Below are positions 1-8,866 of a stretch of 64,000 bases of DNA, piece after piece. The stretch covers positions 182,728 to 246,727 of the forward strand of contig JAWKTN010000012.1 in assembly GCA_041399065.1 (NCBI GenBank). Direction: 5' to 3'. The stretch's first letter is position 1. Each line of letters opens with the position of its first letter. Both the position numbers and the translations under genes were made by a program. This stretch comes from JAGQPD01 sp020426865 (GTDB lineage Bacteria > Planctomycetota > Planctomycetia > Pirellulales > Pirellulaceae). Under the pieces are notes generated by a model that saw only the letters and a list, made by a program, of their open reading frames with translations, was not told where the DNA came from and ran no database searches.

Positions 1-122
1 AGAAGCTGAAGATCGGCGACGTCGAACTGGAACGGATCAAGACCGAGGTTGCCAATCGTGTGAACTTGCCCGACGGACTACTCAATAAGGCTAGCCCGCT
101 CCGAGAAATCTTCAAACGCTAG
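1..122 (+). CDS. C-terminal end of an unidentified protein (partial)
   Basis: Only the last 39 codons lie in the window, read in frame from base 3 to a TAG at 120-122. The peptide is charged and helical in character and ends LREIFKR. No domain or family can be recognised from so short a piece, so the function is unknown. It is followed by about 200 bases without a gene before the PilZ protein. Confidence 0.55.
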   Translation, partial: KLKIGDVELERIKTEVANRVNLPDGLLNKASPLREIFKR

Positions 123-326
123 TGCCACTACAGTCCGCACGATTGTTACGCCTGCCAGGACCAGCACCGAGGACGCGCGAACTGGCAGCTAGCCACCGCG
201 CCGGTGCGGTTTGGCGCGTGACGATCTGCGTCAAAAAAGCTAAGAATCTTTAGAGCGTTACTGGCGCGTAACGTGCTCGCAGGCAGTCTGCAGCAATTCT
301 TCGACTTTTTTTACTGTGCGGATACG

Positions 327-1181
327 ATGGCAACGGCGACAATCACTCCGGTACAACGACGACACGAACGCTACGGACTTCGTGAGGAAAAGCCGCTCGT
401 CGTCCGTGTTGAGTTCCTCGGCGATGACGGGGTCGTGGAAACAGTCGGCCGGATCTTGGATATTTCAAGTGGCGGGGCAAAACTTCACACCGAGGTAACT
501 ATCCCCGCCGAAACCGAGATCCTGCTGCATTTAGAATCGACCGAGGCGGCATCGCGGCCGCCAATCTTCGAAACCTGCGGCCGTGTCTGTTGGACGCGGC
601 CCATGAGCGATCTGGCATGGTGGGCCGGCACGCAGTTTATCGAAGAACTCCCGCAGCGAGTACTCAACCGCCTGGCCGAGGAAGGCTATCTCGAACGACG
701 ACAAGACCCCCGCATGCCGTGCCATTTCGAGGCCACCGCGCGCTGGGAACTGATGCCGGGTACCGCCGACTGCGAAGTCCTCGATTTTTCCGTCGGCGGA
801 TTCCTCATCGAAACAAACGCACAAGCAACCGTTGGCGATCGACTCCTCATCCAACGCCGCGACGCCTCGCCGGATGAAGCCCCAATCGCCGGGAAAATCC
901 GCTGGCAAGCACCAACCAATGATGGACGATTTCGGATTGGATGCAGCTTTGTCACCAAGGACGGCTACCCAACGTTCCGGGAACAGATCGCGCAAATCCA
1001 AACTGACGAGGAAACCGCTACTCCTCGACGCCGATCGTCCTTCATTGTCATTGCAGGAATCATCGCCGTCGCAGTAACGTCGCTCTGGATCATCAAGACC
1101 AACGCGGCACAACGTTCGGCAGCCAATTCATCCGTCGACGCCGTCGTGGGCGCGGGAGCCGAACCCGACATCAATCCATAA
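327..1181 (+). CDS. Protein with two PilZ domains and a C-terminal membrane segment
   Basis: The 284-residue product contains two PilZ-like segments. The first (about residues 10-110) opens with RRHERYGLREEKP and has DISSGGAKL; the second (about 125-225) opens with ERRQDPRMPCHFEA and has DFSVGGFLI. The arginine-rich start and D/N-x-S-x-x-G pattern are the hallmarks of PilZ domains, which bind cyclic di-GMP. A hydrophobic segment near residue 240 (SSFIVIAGIIAVAVTSLWII) suggests C-terminal membrane anchoring with the PilZ domains in the cytoplasm. I chose the ATG at 327 because the upstream in-frame start at 273 adds a low-quality Phe-rich leader. The second domain, with RRQDPR, keeps the binding motif better than the first. 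The output pathway cannot be deduced. Confidence 0.8.
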   Translation: MATATITPVQRRHERYGLREEKPLVVRVEFLGDDGVVETVGRILDISSGGAKLHTEVTIPAETEILLHLESTEAASRPPIFETCGRVCWTRPMSDLAWWAGTQFIEELPQRVLNRLAEEGYLERRQDPRMPCHFEATARWELMPGTADCEVLDFSVGGFLIETNAQATVGDRLLIQRRDASPDEAPIAGKIRWQAPTNDGRFRIGCSFVTKDGYPTFREQIAQIQTDEETATPRRRSSFIVIAGIIAVAVTSLWIIKTNAAQRSAANSSVDAVVGAGAEPDINP

Positions 1182-1197
1182 CGCTGCGTCCTATCGA

Positions 1198-1231
1198 CCG
1201 GCACGCACGATCTTGTTGCCGGCCTTTTCTT
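1198..1231 (+). terminator. Putative rho-independent terminator after the PilZ gene
   Basis: A 6-bp stem (CCGGCA at 1198-1203 with TGCCGG at 1217-1222) is followed by CCTTTTCTTCC. The stem is short and the loop is 13 nt, so it is only a plausible terminator, 17 bases after the PilZ stop codon. Confidence 0.4.
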
Positions 1232-1269
1232 CCCCATCGTGAGGGCTCGACAAACCCCCATTAGCGCTG

Positions 1270-1401
1270 CTAGTGCTTTGTGACCGCTAAAATTGAGCGT
1301 CGCGCTTCTAGCCGCCTCTCCCAGACCCTCACATATGTGAGGGTCTGGGAGAGGCGCGGCGATCTGACGCACCCTAGTTTTTGGCTGTCACAAAGCACTA
1401 G
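1270..1401. mobile_element. MITE-like element with 15-bp terminal inverted repeats
   Basis: CTAGTGCTTTGTGAC at 1270-1284 is repeated exactly in inverted form at 1387-1401, so the 132-bp element starts and ends in CTAG, which may be a palindromic target duplication. In the centre, 1314-1355 is a perfect 42-bp palindrome with the half GCCTCTCCCAGACCCTCACA plus T. There is no coding capacity. This is the architecture of a non-autonomous miniature element or a large structured repeat. It lies between the PilZ gene and the LEPR-type surface protein and supplies spurious upstream start codons in frame with the latter. Confidence 0.75.
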
Positions 1402-1597
1402 GGACGTTTCGCCCTTTCAAGGCAAAGTTCTCTGGCCGGTCAGTCCGATGATACTCCCTGTATGGACTGGCAGCGATCAAGCCGGTTCTGCTAGCATCTA
1501 CGCGCAACGGGTATCCAAGCGGAACCGGCGTTTGAGCACGAAGGACGATCAGCACGAGACAAAAGCCATGCGACAACCGACCTGGTGGGGAGGCCCC

Positions 1598-4201
1598 ATG
1601 TTCTACGATTCGCTCACCAAATTGTTCACCAAACCGACTCGCATGCGAACGAACAGGCGGGGCCGCGGAGACGTGTTTGCGGTCGAGTCGCTGGAGAACC
1701 GCAGCATGCTGGCGGCGACGACGCTGGCGCAGATTGGAGGCGTCGTATTCCAGGACAATGACAGCAGCGGCACGCTCAGTGGCGGCGACACGCGTTTCAA
1801 CAACGCTTTGGTCCGGTTGTACTCGGACAGCAATGCCAACAGCACGTGGGACGGTGGCGACACGCTATTGTCGTCCCAGAATTCGAATTCGACAGGGGAA
1901 TACGCTTTTGGCAACCTGTCTTCTGGCAATTATTTTGTGGTCCAGCCCACCCAATCGATTGGATCGGTGTCGTTGAGTCAAAAGGTGAGCGCGCTGATTT
2001 CGGTTTCGGCGGCCAACGCCAGTGGCGTGCAAGGGGTGTTTATTGACGAATTTACGTCAGCAACAACTCCGGCAACGACGGACGACTTCCCTCCGGGAAC
2101 TCCAGTTGAAGAAGTATTTACTGCGGCGGACGCGATCGGCAATCAACGCGACCTGCGGGTCTCGTATGATTCCGGCCCCGCCGGGACGAAGGTCGAGATG
2201 CGATCGGATGGATTTGGCAAGTTACGTATCAACCCCGACGACGATGTCCAAGGCACGTATGTCGTAACGTGGGACGGAGTCGACACGGCCAACACCGATC
2301 TTGTTGCCGGCTTGCAGCCGACTGGATTGGGGGGCGTGGATCTTACGGCGGTCGGCGGTGAGTCTGGTCGCGGCACCGGCATCTGTTTCCCGTCGATTAC
2401 GGTTGATCACCCGGGCGGCTCGCTGACATTGCAGGTCTACACGGACGCGACACATTTCTCTGAGGCGGTGATTTCATCGTTGCCGGACAACGTCGACAAC
2501 AGTTATTTCATTCCGTTCACGGGGACGAATGCTGGCATCGGGTTCGTCGCGGCGGGAGCGGCCGGTGGTGCTGACTTCACAAACGTCGGCGCGATTCGCC
2601 TGATCATCGATTCCACTCAGGATGCCATGGACGGCTCGCTCGAGGTTATTGGTGTGCTCGCCCCAACGCTGATTACCAACGACATTGTCAACGACGCACC
2701 GGTGCCCAGTATCGATGTGGAGAAACTCACCAACGGCAGCCAGGCTGATCTCATCAGCGACGGTGACGTCCCCACGCTGGTCGTGGGCGCAGCGGTCACC
2801 TGGACCTATCGGGTGACCAACGATGGCCAGGCCGATCTGACGAATGTCACGCTGGTTGACGATCAGGAAGGGACGATTACTAATATCACCCAGCGACTCA
2901 ACGGCAACAGCGACAACATTCTGGAGCCAGGTGAAACCTGGGTCTACGAGACAACTGGAACCGCTCTTGCCGGCAACTACGAGAACAAGGCTACTGTAAC
3001 CGCAATTGATGATCTCGATACCGAAGTCATGGACATGGACTTCAGCCACTACATTGGCGTGTCTCCCAGTATCGATATTGAAAAATTCACCAACGGCAAC
3101 CAGGCCGATAACGCTGCCGACGCAGATGTTCCCACGATCACGGTGGGAAGCTCTGTGACTTGGCTCTATCGTGTCACCAACACGGGACAGGCCGACTTGT
3201 CGAATGTTACCGTTACGGACAATATTCAAGGCGCTGTCACGACGATCATCAACCGGCTAAATGGGGACACAGACAACATCCTCGAACCTGGCGAGATTTG
3301 GGAATACCAATTGGTTGGTACCGCCGTCGCCGGCAGCTATGCCAACACTGGCACCGTTACCGGGCTTTCCGCCGCTGGCCAACAAGTGACCGACTCGGAC
3401 CCCAGCCATTACGTCGGTGTCACTCCGTCAATTGACATCGAGAAATTCACCAATGGCAATCAGGCCGACCTGATTACCGATGCCGATGTACCTACCATCC
3501 CCGTCGGGAGCAGCGTCACCTGGCTCTATCGAGTGACCAATACCGGACAGGCCGACCTGAACAATGTCGTGGTAACCGACAATCAGATCGGTACCGTATC
3601 CACCATCATCAATCGACTCAACGGTGACTCCGACAGCGTGCTGGAACCCGGCGAAATCTGGGAGTACCAGGCAATCGGCACGGCCCAAGCCGGCCAATAC
3701 GAAAATTCCGGAACCGTCGTTGCGACGGCCGCTGGTGGACAACAAGTGACCGACGTCGATCTCAGTCATTACATCGGCGCGTCACCGGCAATCAACTTGA
3801 TCAAGTACGTCGAGGGGCTGGACGCAGACACAACCGGGTCGGGCCCGCAAATCTTCGTTGGCAGCTCGGTCACGTTTACGTATGTCGTGGAGAATACCGG
3901 TTCGCTGGAATTGACCAATGTCGTCGTTTCCGATGACAATGGCACATCCGGGAACACCACGGACGATTTCTTTGCCACCTACAGTAGCGGTGACACGGAC
4001 GTCGATGGCGTACTCGATGTCGATGAAACCTGGACGTTCACCGCCACTCGGACCGCTGTCTCGGGTACCTACACCAACATCGGCCGGGTGACCGCCAATA
4101 GCTCCGGTGGACAGGTGCTCTCCGACACCAACCCCGCCAACTACCAAGGAATCCCCTTGCCGGCGCTGACGACCAAACGCCGCTTCCTGGCGTCGTCCTA
4201 A
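1598..4201 (+). CDS. Secreted surface protein: LEPR-XLL-like signal, SdrD-B-like domain, four DUF11-like repeats
   Basis: The 867-residue product begins with a basic stretch (RMRTNRRGRGD) followed by VESLENRSMLAA, a variant of the planctomycete LEPR-XLL signature (LExRxLLA). Residues about 45-110 (IGGVVFQDNDSSGTLSGGD, then GEYAFGNLSSGNY) resemble an SdrD-B/Cna-B surface domain. After an unassigned region come four 120-residue DUF11-like units at residues 370, 490, 610 and 730, each opening like PSIDIEKFTNGNQAD. The first three are spaced exactly 360 bp apart. The C-terminus is LTTKRRFLASS, a basic tail I associate with exported planctomycete proteins. The ATG at 1598 has GGGGAGG just upstream; the frame is open further 5' only because it runs through the repeat element at 1270-1401. 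The role is probably adhesive or structural; this is inferred from domains. Confidence 0.82.
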   Translation: MFYDSLTKLFTKPTRMRTNRRGRGDVFAVESLENRSMLAATTLAQIGGVVFQDNDSSGTLSGGDTRFNNALVRLYSDSNANSTWDGGDTLLSSQNSNSTGEYAFGNLSSGNYFVVQPTQSIGSVSLSQKVSALISVSAANASGVQGVFIDEFTSATTPATTDDFPPGTPVEEVFTAADAIGNQRDLRVSYDSGPAGTKVEMRSDGFGKLRINPDDDVQGTYVVTWDGVDTANTDLVAGLQPTGLGGVDLTAVGGESGRGTGICFPSITVDHPGGSLTLQVYTDATHFSEAVISSLPDNVDNSYFIPFTGTNAGIGFVAAGAAGGADFTNVGAIRLIIDSTQDAMDGSLEVIGVLAPTLITNDIVNDAPVPSIDVEKLTNGSQADLISDGDVPTLVVGAAVTWTYRVTNDGQADLTNVTLVDDQEGTITNITQRLNGNSDNILEPGETWVYETTGTALAGNYENKATVTAIDDLDTEVMDMDFSHYIGVSPSIDIEKFTNGNQADNAADADVPTITVGSSVTWLYRVTNTGQADLSNVTVTDNIQGAVTTIINRLNGDTDNILEPGEIWEYQLVGTAVAGSYANTGTVTGLSAAGQQVTDSDPSHYVGVTPSIDIEKFTNGNQADLITDADVPTIPVGSSVTWLYRVTNTGQADLNNVVVTDNQIGTVSTIINRLNGDSDSVLEPGEIWEYQAIGTAQAGQYENSGTVVATAAGGQQVTDVDLSHYIGASPAINLIKYVEGLDADTTGSGPQIFVGSSVTFTYVVENTGSLELTNVVVSDDNGTSGNTTDDFFATYSSGDTDVDGVLDVDETWTFTATRTAVSGTYTNIGRVTANSSGGQVLSDTNPANYQGIPLPALTTKRRFLASS

Positions 4202-4414
4202 TAGGATTCGGTTTGCGCTCCGCTTCCCGTGCCTCTGTGTCGAAAAAATCGCCCCATCACCCCATCGCCCCCGGCGGCGCCAACTCGCATTGCCCCGCGC
4301 GATGAATTTTGCTAGTACACTGTCGCGCGGTCGCTAACGTAACGATCCCGCGCCAATGCCAACGCTAGCAACATCAGTGGTTGCGGCAGTTGTATTCACG
4401 GAGCTTGGGATCCT

Positions 4415-5272
4415 GTGCCCCGGACGTCGTATCCAAGTCGGTTCGCCCGTTTGCTAGTGTCCGGCGGACTACTGCTTTGCCTGGCCGGATGCCAGACGAT
4501 CGGCACCTTCAACTCGAGCCCGTTTTCGGGCCCGTCCAATCAGCGCGATTGGGCCCCGCCGCACAGCGTCGTACCGACGGCGAAAATGCGAGGTGACCAG
4601 GTAGTAAAGGTCTATCACGTCCGAAATTTTCGCTACGCCTCCCCCGAAGTCTACGTGCCCGCCTTCGAAGATCGCGTCTACGATCTGAACGAACTACAAA
4701 CCGTCGACTTCATCGTCTCGCCATTCAACGGACATCCTGACCTGGCCCACACCATGCTCAGCTTTGGCTTTCGCGGCGGCGATCAGCTGGCCGTGTCGGT
4801 CGAAGCACGGTTGGAAAATGGTGAGTCGTACTCGCCCCTTCGCGGGGCGCTCAACCAATACGAACTGATCTACGTGCTAGCAGATGAACGCGATGTGATT
4901 CCGCTCCGGACCGAAGCACGGCAGTCCGACGTGTACGTTTATCGCACGAACGCGACGCCCGAGGAAGTCCGGAGTCTTTTCCAAGATATTGTTCAGCGCG
5001 TTAACCATTTGGCGAATCAACCCGAGTACTATCATTCGCTGACGAACAACTGCACGACCAACATTCGCGACCACGTCAATCGATTGCGTCCAGGTAAGAT
5101 TCCGTGGGATTTGCGTGTTGTCTTGCCGGGGCGATCGGATCAGCTGGCCTATGACTTGGGCTTGATCGATCGATCGTTGCCCTTTGATCAAGTTCGTCGC
5201 CTGGCCAAAGTGAATGATCGAGTCGCACCGGCACTGAAATTGGCCGATTTCTCGCAACAGATTCGACGTTGA
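4415..5272 (+). CDS. DUF4105 (Lnb N-terminal periplasmic domain) lipoprotein
   Basis: The 285-residue product starts at a GTG and has a lipoprotein signal: a basic N-terminus, hydrophobic LLVSGGLLLCLAGCQT and a lipobox LAGC with Cys near residue 25. The rest matches the DUF4105 family: the HVRNFRYASPEVYVPAFEDRVYDL region, the FGFRGGDQLAVSVEAR strand and the conserved YHSLTNNCTTNIRDH motif, with the NNCTT cysteine that is invariant in the family. DUF4105 proteins are thought to be papain-like NlpC/P60-related envelope proteins, but their substrate is unsettled. It stands alone with about 210 bases of non-coding DNA upstream. Confidence 0.75.
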   Translation: MPRTSYPSRFARLLVSGGLLLCLAGCQTIGTFNSSPFSGPSNQRDWAPPHSVVPTAKMRGDQVVKVYHVRNFRYASPEVYVPAFEDRVYDLNELQTVDFIVSPFNGHPDLAHTMLSFGFRGGDQLAVSVEARLENGESYSPLRGALNQYELIYVLADERDVIPLRTEARQSDVYVYRTNATPEEVRSLFQDIVQRVNHLANQPEYYHSLTNNCTTNIRDHVNRLRPGKIPWDLRVVLPGRSDQLAYDLGLIDRSLPFDQVRRLAKVNDRVAPALKLADFSQQIRR

Positions 5273-5472
5273 TGTCGCGACCCAAGAATCAGCACGTTGT
5301 TCTGCTCAGGTCCGACGAGCGGATACGTGACGTGCGGGTCAAGGTCGATTGATCCAATCCGTGGCCGGCGCCCCAGCGCACCGGCCACGGTGTATCCAGC
5401 CCCGGCCCGAAAGTTCCTCCGCGGATCGTTGTCGGCGGCGATCCGAATGGCGCGCTCATTCGGAATCAACAT
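5188..5472 (-). pseudogene. Possible coding remnant or small gene in frame downstream of the coiled-coil protein
   Basis: Read on the minus strand, the frame of the coiled-coil gene stays open after its TGA at 5512-5514: 13 further codons lead to an ATG at 5472 and then 94 codons to a stop at 5188. The translated stretch (e.g. NDPRRNFRAGAGYTVAGAL, then GSIDLDPHVTYPLVGPEQNN) looks like real protein in composition, but I do not recognise a family. No ribosome site is seen before the ATG, and the 3' end overlaps the last 85 bases of the DUF4105 gene in antisense. It could be a separate gene, a readthrough extension, a degraded fusion partner, or chance. Confidence 0.3.
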
Positions 5473-5511
5473 CCACGGGGCGGCCGGGGCATGTAACGGA
5501 CATACGTCGGC

Positions 5512-6483
5512 TCACTCGGTCGGGGCGACATCCGGTCGTCGAGCCAATTCCGTACGCCGCTCAGTAAGCGATCGAGCGACTTCGCGTAACTGCTGGGCAT
5601 CCAGTCTCCGCAAGTTCGCCAGCTCACTTAGAGGTTGCAATGTTCGCTGAGCCTGCTCCATCAGCGATTCCATCGCGACGATCTCCACCATCCAGTGGCG
5701 GATCCGTTGGAATGATACGGCTGCGTCGTGAAATTGCGAGGACATCTCTCGCGTCATTTCCAACGTCTCAATCGCGTCAGCCAGATCATTCGTCTGAGTA
5801 ACGACCTCGTCTTTCAGGCTGATCAAGTCATCGACGCGATCATGGGCTTCCGCAATGCCGGCACTTCGCTCGTCAATCTGATCCCGAAGTGCCAGCAGTC
5901 CTGCTAGCGTCTGCCGCGATTGCTCGACGCCGCCTGACTGCAGCAACTTCTCTTCGATCAGCAACAACTCATCGGTCGCCTTGCGAGCAGCTAGCACGGT
6001 TGCCGATGAGTCCGCCAAACGCTTGTTGATCGACTCGGTGACCGCCAGGACCTCGGTGGCGTGCCGCGCATCCTGAGCCCCATCAATCACCGCCTGCTGA
6101 ACCGATGACAACTCCGATACGGCCACCATCGCGTCCCCTGCCCGTGACGCATCGGCAATCAACTGCTCGTGCACCTGCCGTAACTCGACCAGACTTCGCC
6201 GAGCCTGCTCGGCCTGCTGACGCTGCTTCGCCAATTCCGTCAACAGCTTGTTCGTCTCCTGCACGTCCTTCTTTTGACCAGCTACCTCCCAGACGCTCTG
6301 CTCCATCGTGCTGATCTGACGTCGCATCGCCGACAGCTCCCGAGCCGCCGGCCGCGCGACACCAATGTATACGAACAAGAAGGTAACCAATCCTCCCATC
6401 GCAAACGAAAACCAAACTGGCATCTGCCCGTCGTTCGAGCCGGCGTCACCCCCCGCACGAATTTCATCCATGTACGTCTCCAC
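5512..6483 (-). CDS. Membrane-anchored coiled-coil protein
   Basis: The 323-residue product has one membrane segment near residues 23-45 (WFSFAMGGLVTFLFVYIGVA) and then an almost entirely helical, Gln/Glu/Lys/Arg/Leu-rich body typical of long coiled coil, for example KQRQQAEQARRSLVELRQVH. There is no recognisable catalytic domain; the layout resembles the sensing/linker part of chemoreceptor-like proteins without a signalling tip. The start is GTG 6483, with GGAGG 8 bases upstream; ATG 6471 is an alternative. It is transcribed away from the BBP7 gene. A second open frame follows its stop codon in the same phase. Function unknown. Confidence 0.7.
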   Translation of the reverse strand: METYMDEIRAGGDAGSNDGQMPVWFSFAMGGLVTFLFVYIGVARPAARELSAMRRQISTMEQSVWEVAGQKKDVQETNKLLTELAKQRQQAEQARRSLVELRQVHEQLIADASRAGDAMVAVSELSSVQQAVIDGAQDARHATEVLAVTESINKRLADSSATVLAARKATDELLLIEEKLLQSGGVEQSRQTLAGLLALRDQIDERSAGIAEAHDRVDDLISLKDEVVTQTNDLADAIETLEMTREMSSQFHDAAVSFQRIRHWMVEIVAMESLMEQAQRTLQPLSELANLRRLDAQQLREVARSLTERRTELARRPDVAPTE

Positions 6484-6826
6484 GATTCGATCCTCCAGGT
6501 TATTGAAAACGAAGGACCGCTCCTCACGCCGACCGCTCCTTCGCTATCGATAATGTTCTCCTGCACTACGTTATCGGAATAGCCTTGCTATCTTTCCAGG
6601 GTTTCCTAGTCTGTTGCGAGGATACCGAGTGCATCAAATATTTGGCCGCGCACAACACTCAATCTTCCTAAATTGCCGCAACTCCTCCGGTCATCCCGTT
6701 GGTTTTTTCTCAAGTTTTTCAAATCTTGCTCTTGACCGGTCGTCGGTTCGTCCGGTACAAGCCTGCGACGGATCGAAAAAATCTTTTTCTACTAATTCAG
6801 ATTTGACACCCAAGCGAGAGTTTGTC
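6484..6826. other. Intergenic divergent promoter region
   Basis: About 340 bases lie between the divergent coiled-coil and BBP7 genes. The part from about 6690 to 6810 is visibly AT-rich with T runs, which fits promoter or leader DNA for the porin gene. I see no RNA gene, repeat or convincing -35/-10 pair. Confidence 0.4.
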
Positions 6827-8632
6827 GTGCAAAGACGCAATCAGCCGAGAGTGCCACGTGCTGGCATGTTGCTATGTGGATTGTTTTTGGGGATGGCCGT
6901 TCTGCCGACTGGACTTTGGGCCCAGTCACCGGTGCGAACGCGGGCGACCGACATGTCGGTTGGCGACGTGAGCGGCGATCAGGAGTTCGTGGCGATTGGC
7001 CGTGTGAAGATTGTTGAGCGGAATGCCCAAGGGGCGGTCCGTTACGGCCTGGTCGACGACTTTGGCACGGTGGTAGCGCAACTGGGATCGACGCGGACAA
7101 CGAACCTACGCGACTACGTGGATCGTCGCGTGGGGGTGCAGGCCCAAGCGGTGACGGATCGCAAGGGGCGATTGCCGAACATTTTGGTCGACCGAGTCAC
7201 GCTTCTGGAAGATGACGGGGGAGCGATCCGGCAAACGACTTACGTGGGGGACGAATTGTCGGACGAGACCTTGCAGCCGATCCCGGCTCGTCGCGAGGTT
7301 GCGGCGGCGGAGTTCGTAACCGATGGCGGGCCGGTTGAGGAAGTTTGGGAGGGGCCGATCGTCGACGAGGGTTATGCCGGGGCGGTGCTCGGCGACCACG
7401 TCGGCAGTGTCTGTGGAGACCCGTCGTGTGGTATTGGATCGTGTACCGGGCATGCCTGCCGCACTTGTGGCACAACGTGTGGGCCGTCCGGATGGTTTTG
7501 GGTGCGCCCGGAATACTTGTTGTGGTGGACGTCGGGTATGTCGGTACCCCCATTGGTTACCACGAGCCAGGCCGGCACGTCGCGCGAGGACGCAGGTGTT
7601 TTGGGACTTGACTCCACGAGTATTCTTTACGGAGGTGACGAGATCCTGACGATGGCGCAGGATGGATTTCGGATCCGCTTTGGTGGCTGGCTGGCACCCA
7701 ATCAAACGTGGGGCTGGGAAGGCGACTATCTGTTCCTGGGAACAACCACCGAGAATTTTACGGCCAGCTCCGATTTTTCCGGCAGTCCGATTTTGGCTCG
7801 ACCGTTTTTCAACATCAACCCGCGAGTTGGCGGCGACGGGGCGCTCGATCCACCGGCGCGGGAGGACTCGGAGCTGGTAGCCTTCCCGGGTGTCATCGCG
7901 GGAACGGTAACGGTTGACGCTACAACCGAACTTCAATCAGCAGGGGCACGACTGATTTGGAACGCGTGCTGCAAATCGTACGGCTGCAATCGTTGCCGTA
8001 ATCGTTGCAACCTGGGAACCTATTCGCGGGTCGATTTTCTGATGGGCTACCGCTATATGCAGTTGGATGATTCCCTCGTGATCCGTGAGGAGTTGACGTC
8101 ACTTGCGTCGACCACAGCAGACCGAGCCGTGTTCGACATCTTCGACCGTTTTGAAACGAAGAATGAATTTCATGGTGTCGAGCTGGGCACTCAGTGGCAA
8201 ACCGGTTGGCGGCGGTGGTCGTTGGAATTGCTGACGCGTTTGGCATTGGGCAATGTCCGCCAAACGGTCGATATCAACGGCGGAACGACGATCACACCAC
8301 TGGCGGGCACGCCAGAATCGTTCACGGGCGGGCTATTGGCGTTGGACTCCAATATCGGCAGCTACACCCAGGACCGGTTTGGGATGATTCCACAACTAGG
8401 TGCGACGCTCGGATTCCAGCTCACACCACGGATGCGAACGACGTTCGGGTACACGTTGCTTTATTGGAGCAACGTGGCGCGGGCAGGTGAACAGATTGAT
8501 ACAGACATCAATCCCGATCAATTGCCCGACCCATTGTCACCGATCGTTGGCCCATTGCGCCCAGAATTCGTGTTCCGCGAAACCAGCTTCTGGGCTCAAG
8601 GGATGAACTTCGGTGTCGATTATCGTTGGTAG
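6827..8632 (+). CDS. BBP7 family outer-membrane beta-barrel protein
   Basis: The 601-residue product has a signal peptide (RRNQPRVPRAG, then MLLCGLFLGMAVLPTGLWAQ) ending at an A-Q cleavage site. The N-terminal domain (about 40-150) looks like a small beta-rich NirD/OB-like segment of the kind found before some planctomycete porins. From about residue 220 (GWFWVRPEYLLWWTSG) to the end (FGVDYRW) it matches the BBP7 (PF07585-type) beta-barrel family, with SILYGGDEILTMAQDGFRIR, alternating hydrophobic strands and a terminal aromatic residue. A Cys-rich linker (CGDPSCGIGSCTGHACRTCG) precedes the barrel. I chose GTG 6827, preceded by GCGAGAG, because it leaves a normal signal peptide; the frame is open upstream to 6614. 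Likely an outer-membrane or cell-surface porin-like protein; substrate unknown. Confidence 0.85.
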   Translation: MQRRNQPRVPRAGMLLCGLFLGMAVLPTGLWAQSPVRTRATDMSVGDVSGDQEFVAIGRVKIVERNAQGAVRYGLVDDFGTVVAQLGSTRTTNLRDYVDRRVGVQAQAVTDRKGRLPNILVDRVTLLEDDGGAIRQTTYVGDELSDETLQPIPARREVAAAEFVTDGGPVEEVWEGPIVDEGYAGAVLGDHVGSVCGDPSCGIGSCTGHACRTCGTTCGPSGWFWVRPEYLLWWTSGMSVPPLVTTSQAGTSREDAGVLGLDSTSILYGGDEILTMAQDGFRIRFGGWLAPNQTWGWEGDYLFLGTTTENFTASSDFSGSPILARPFFNINPRVGGDGALDPPAREDSELVAFPGVIAGTVTVDATTELQSAGARLIWNACCKSYGCNRCRNRCNLGTYSRVDFLMGYRYMQLDDSLVIREELTSLASTTADRAVFDIFDRFETKNEFHGVELGTQWQTGWRRWSLELLTRLALGNVRQTVDINGGTTITPLAGTPESFTGGLLALDSNIGSYTQDRFGMIPQLGATLGFQLTPRMRTTFGYTLLYWSNVARAGEQIDTDINPDQLPDPLSPIVGPLRPEFVFRETSFWAQGMNFGVDYRW

Positions 8633-8647
8633 TTATCAACCTGTTAA

Positions 8648-8866
8648 TCAGAACAGCCAGATCAGCAGGTTGTTGCACATCAGTCCAAGGATCACATACC
8701 CTACCCACCGGGGCATTCGGACTGGCCCACCGGCGCCACAATTGGGACAGACGTCATAAAACGGATTCACTTCATGGTCGCATGCGCGACATTGGCAGGG
8801 GCGAACCCGGAGCGTTTTCTTCAATCGTTTCCAACGCTCGTCAAAAGTCCTCTGACGCGTAGACAT
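8648..8866 (-). CDS. Small zinc-ribbon membrane protein
   Basis: This 72-residue protein has a basic N-terminus, a rubredoxin-like zinc ribbon with two Cys pairs (CQCRAC and CPNC) at residues about 24-44 and a single hydrophobic C-terminal segment (WVGYVILGLMCNNLLIWLF). AGGAG lies 9 bases before the ATG at 8866. It converges on the BBP7 gene with 15 bases between stops. The layout suggests a small membrane-tethered metal-binding protein; its function is not known. Confidence 0.7.
   Translation of the reverse strand: MSTRQRTFDERWKRLKKTLRVRPCQCRACDHEVNPFYDVCPNCGAGGPVRMPRWVGYVILGLMCNNLLIWLF

Noticed and set aside
1280..1597. Upstream extension of the surface-protein gene
   Set aside because: The extra frame runs through the inverted-repeat element and has no signal or ribosome site; ATG 1598 with GGGGAGG is better.
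2474..3229. 251-codon frame antisense to the surface-protein repeats
   Set aside because: It mirrors the DUF11-like repeats and has no independent support.
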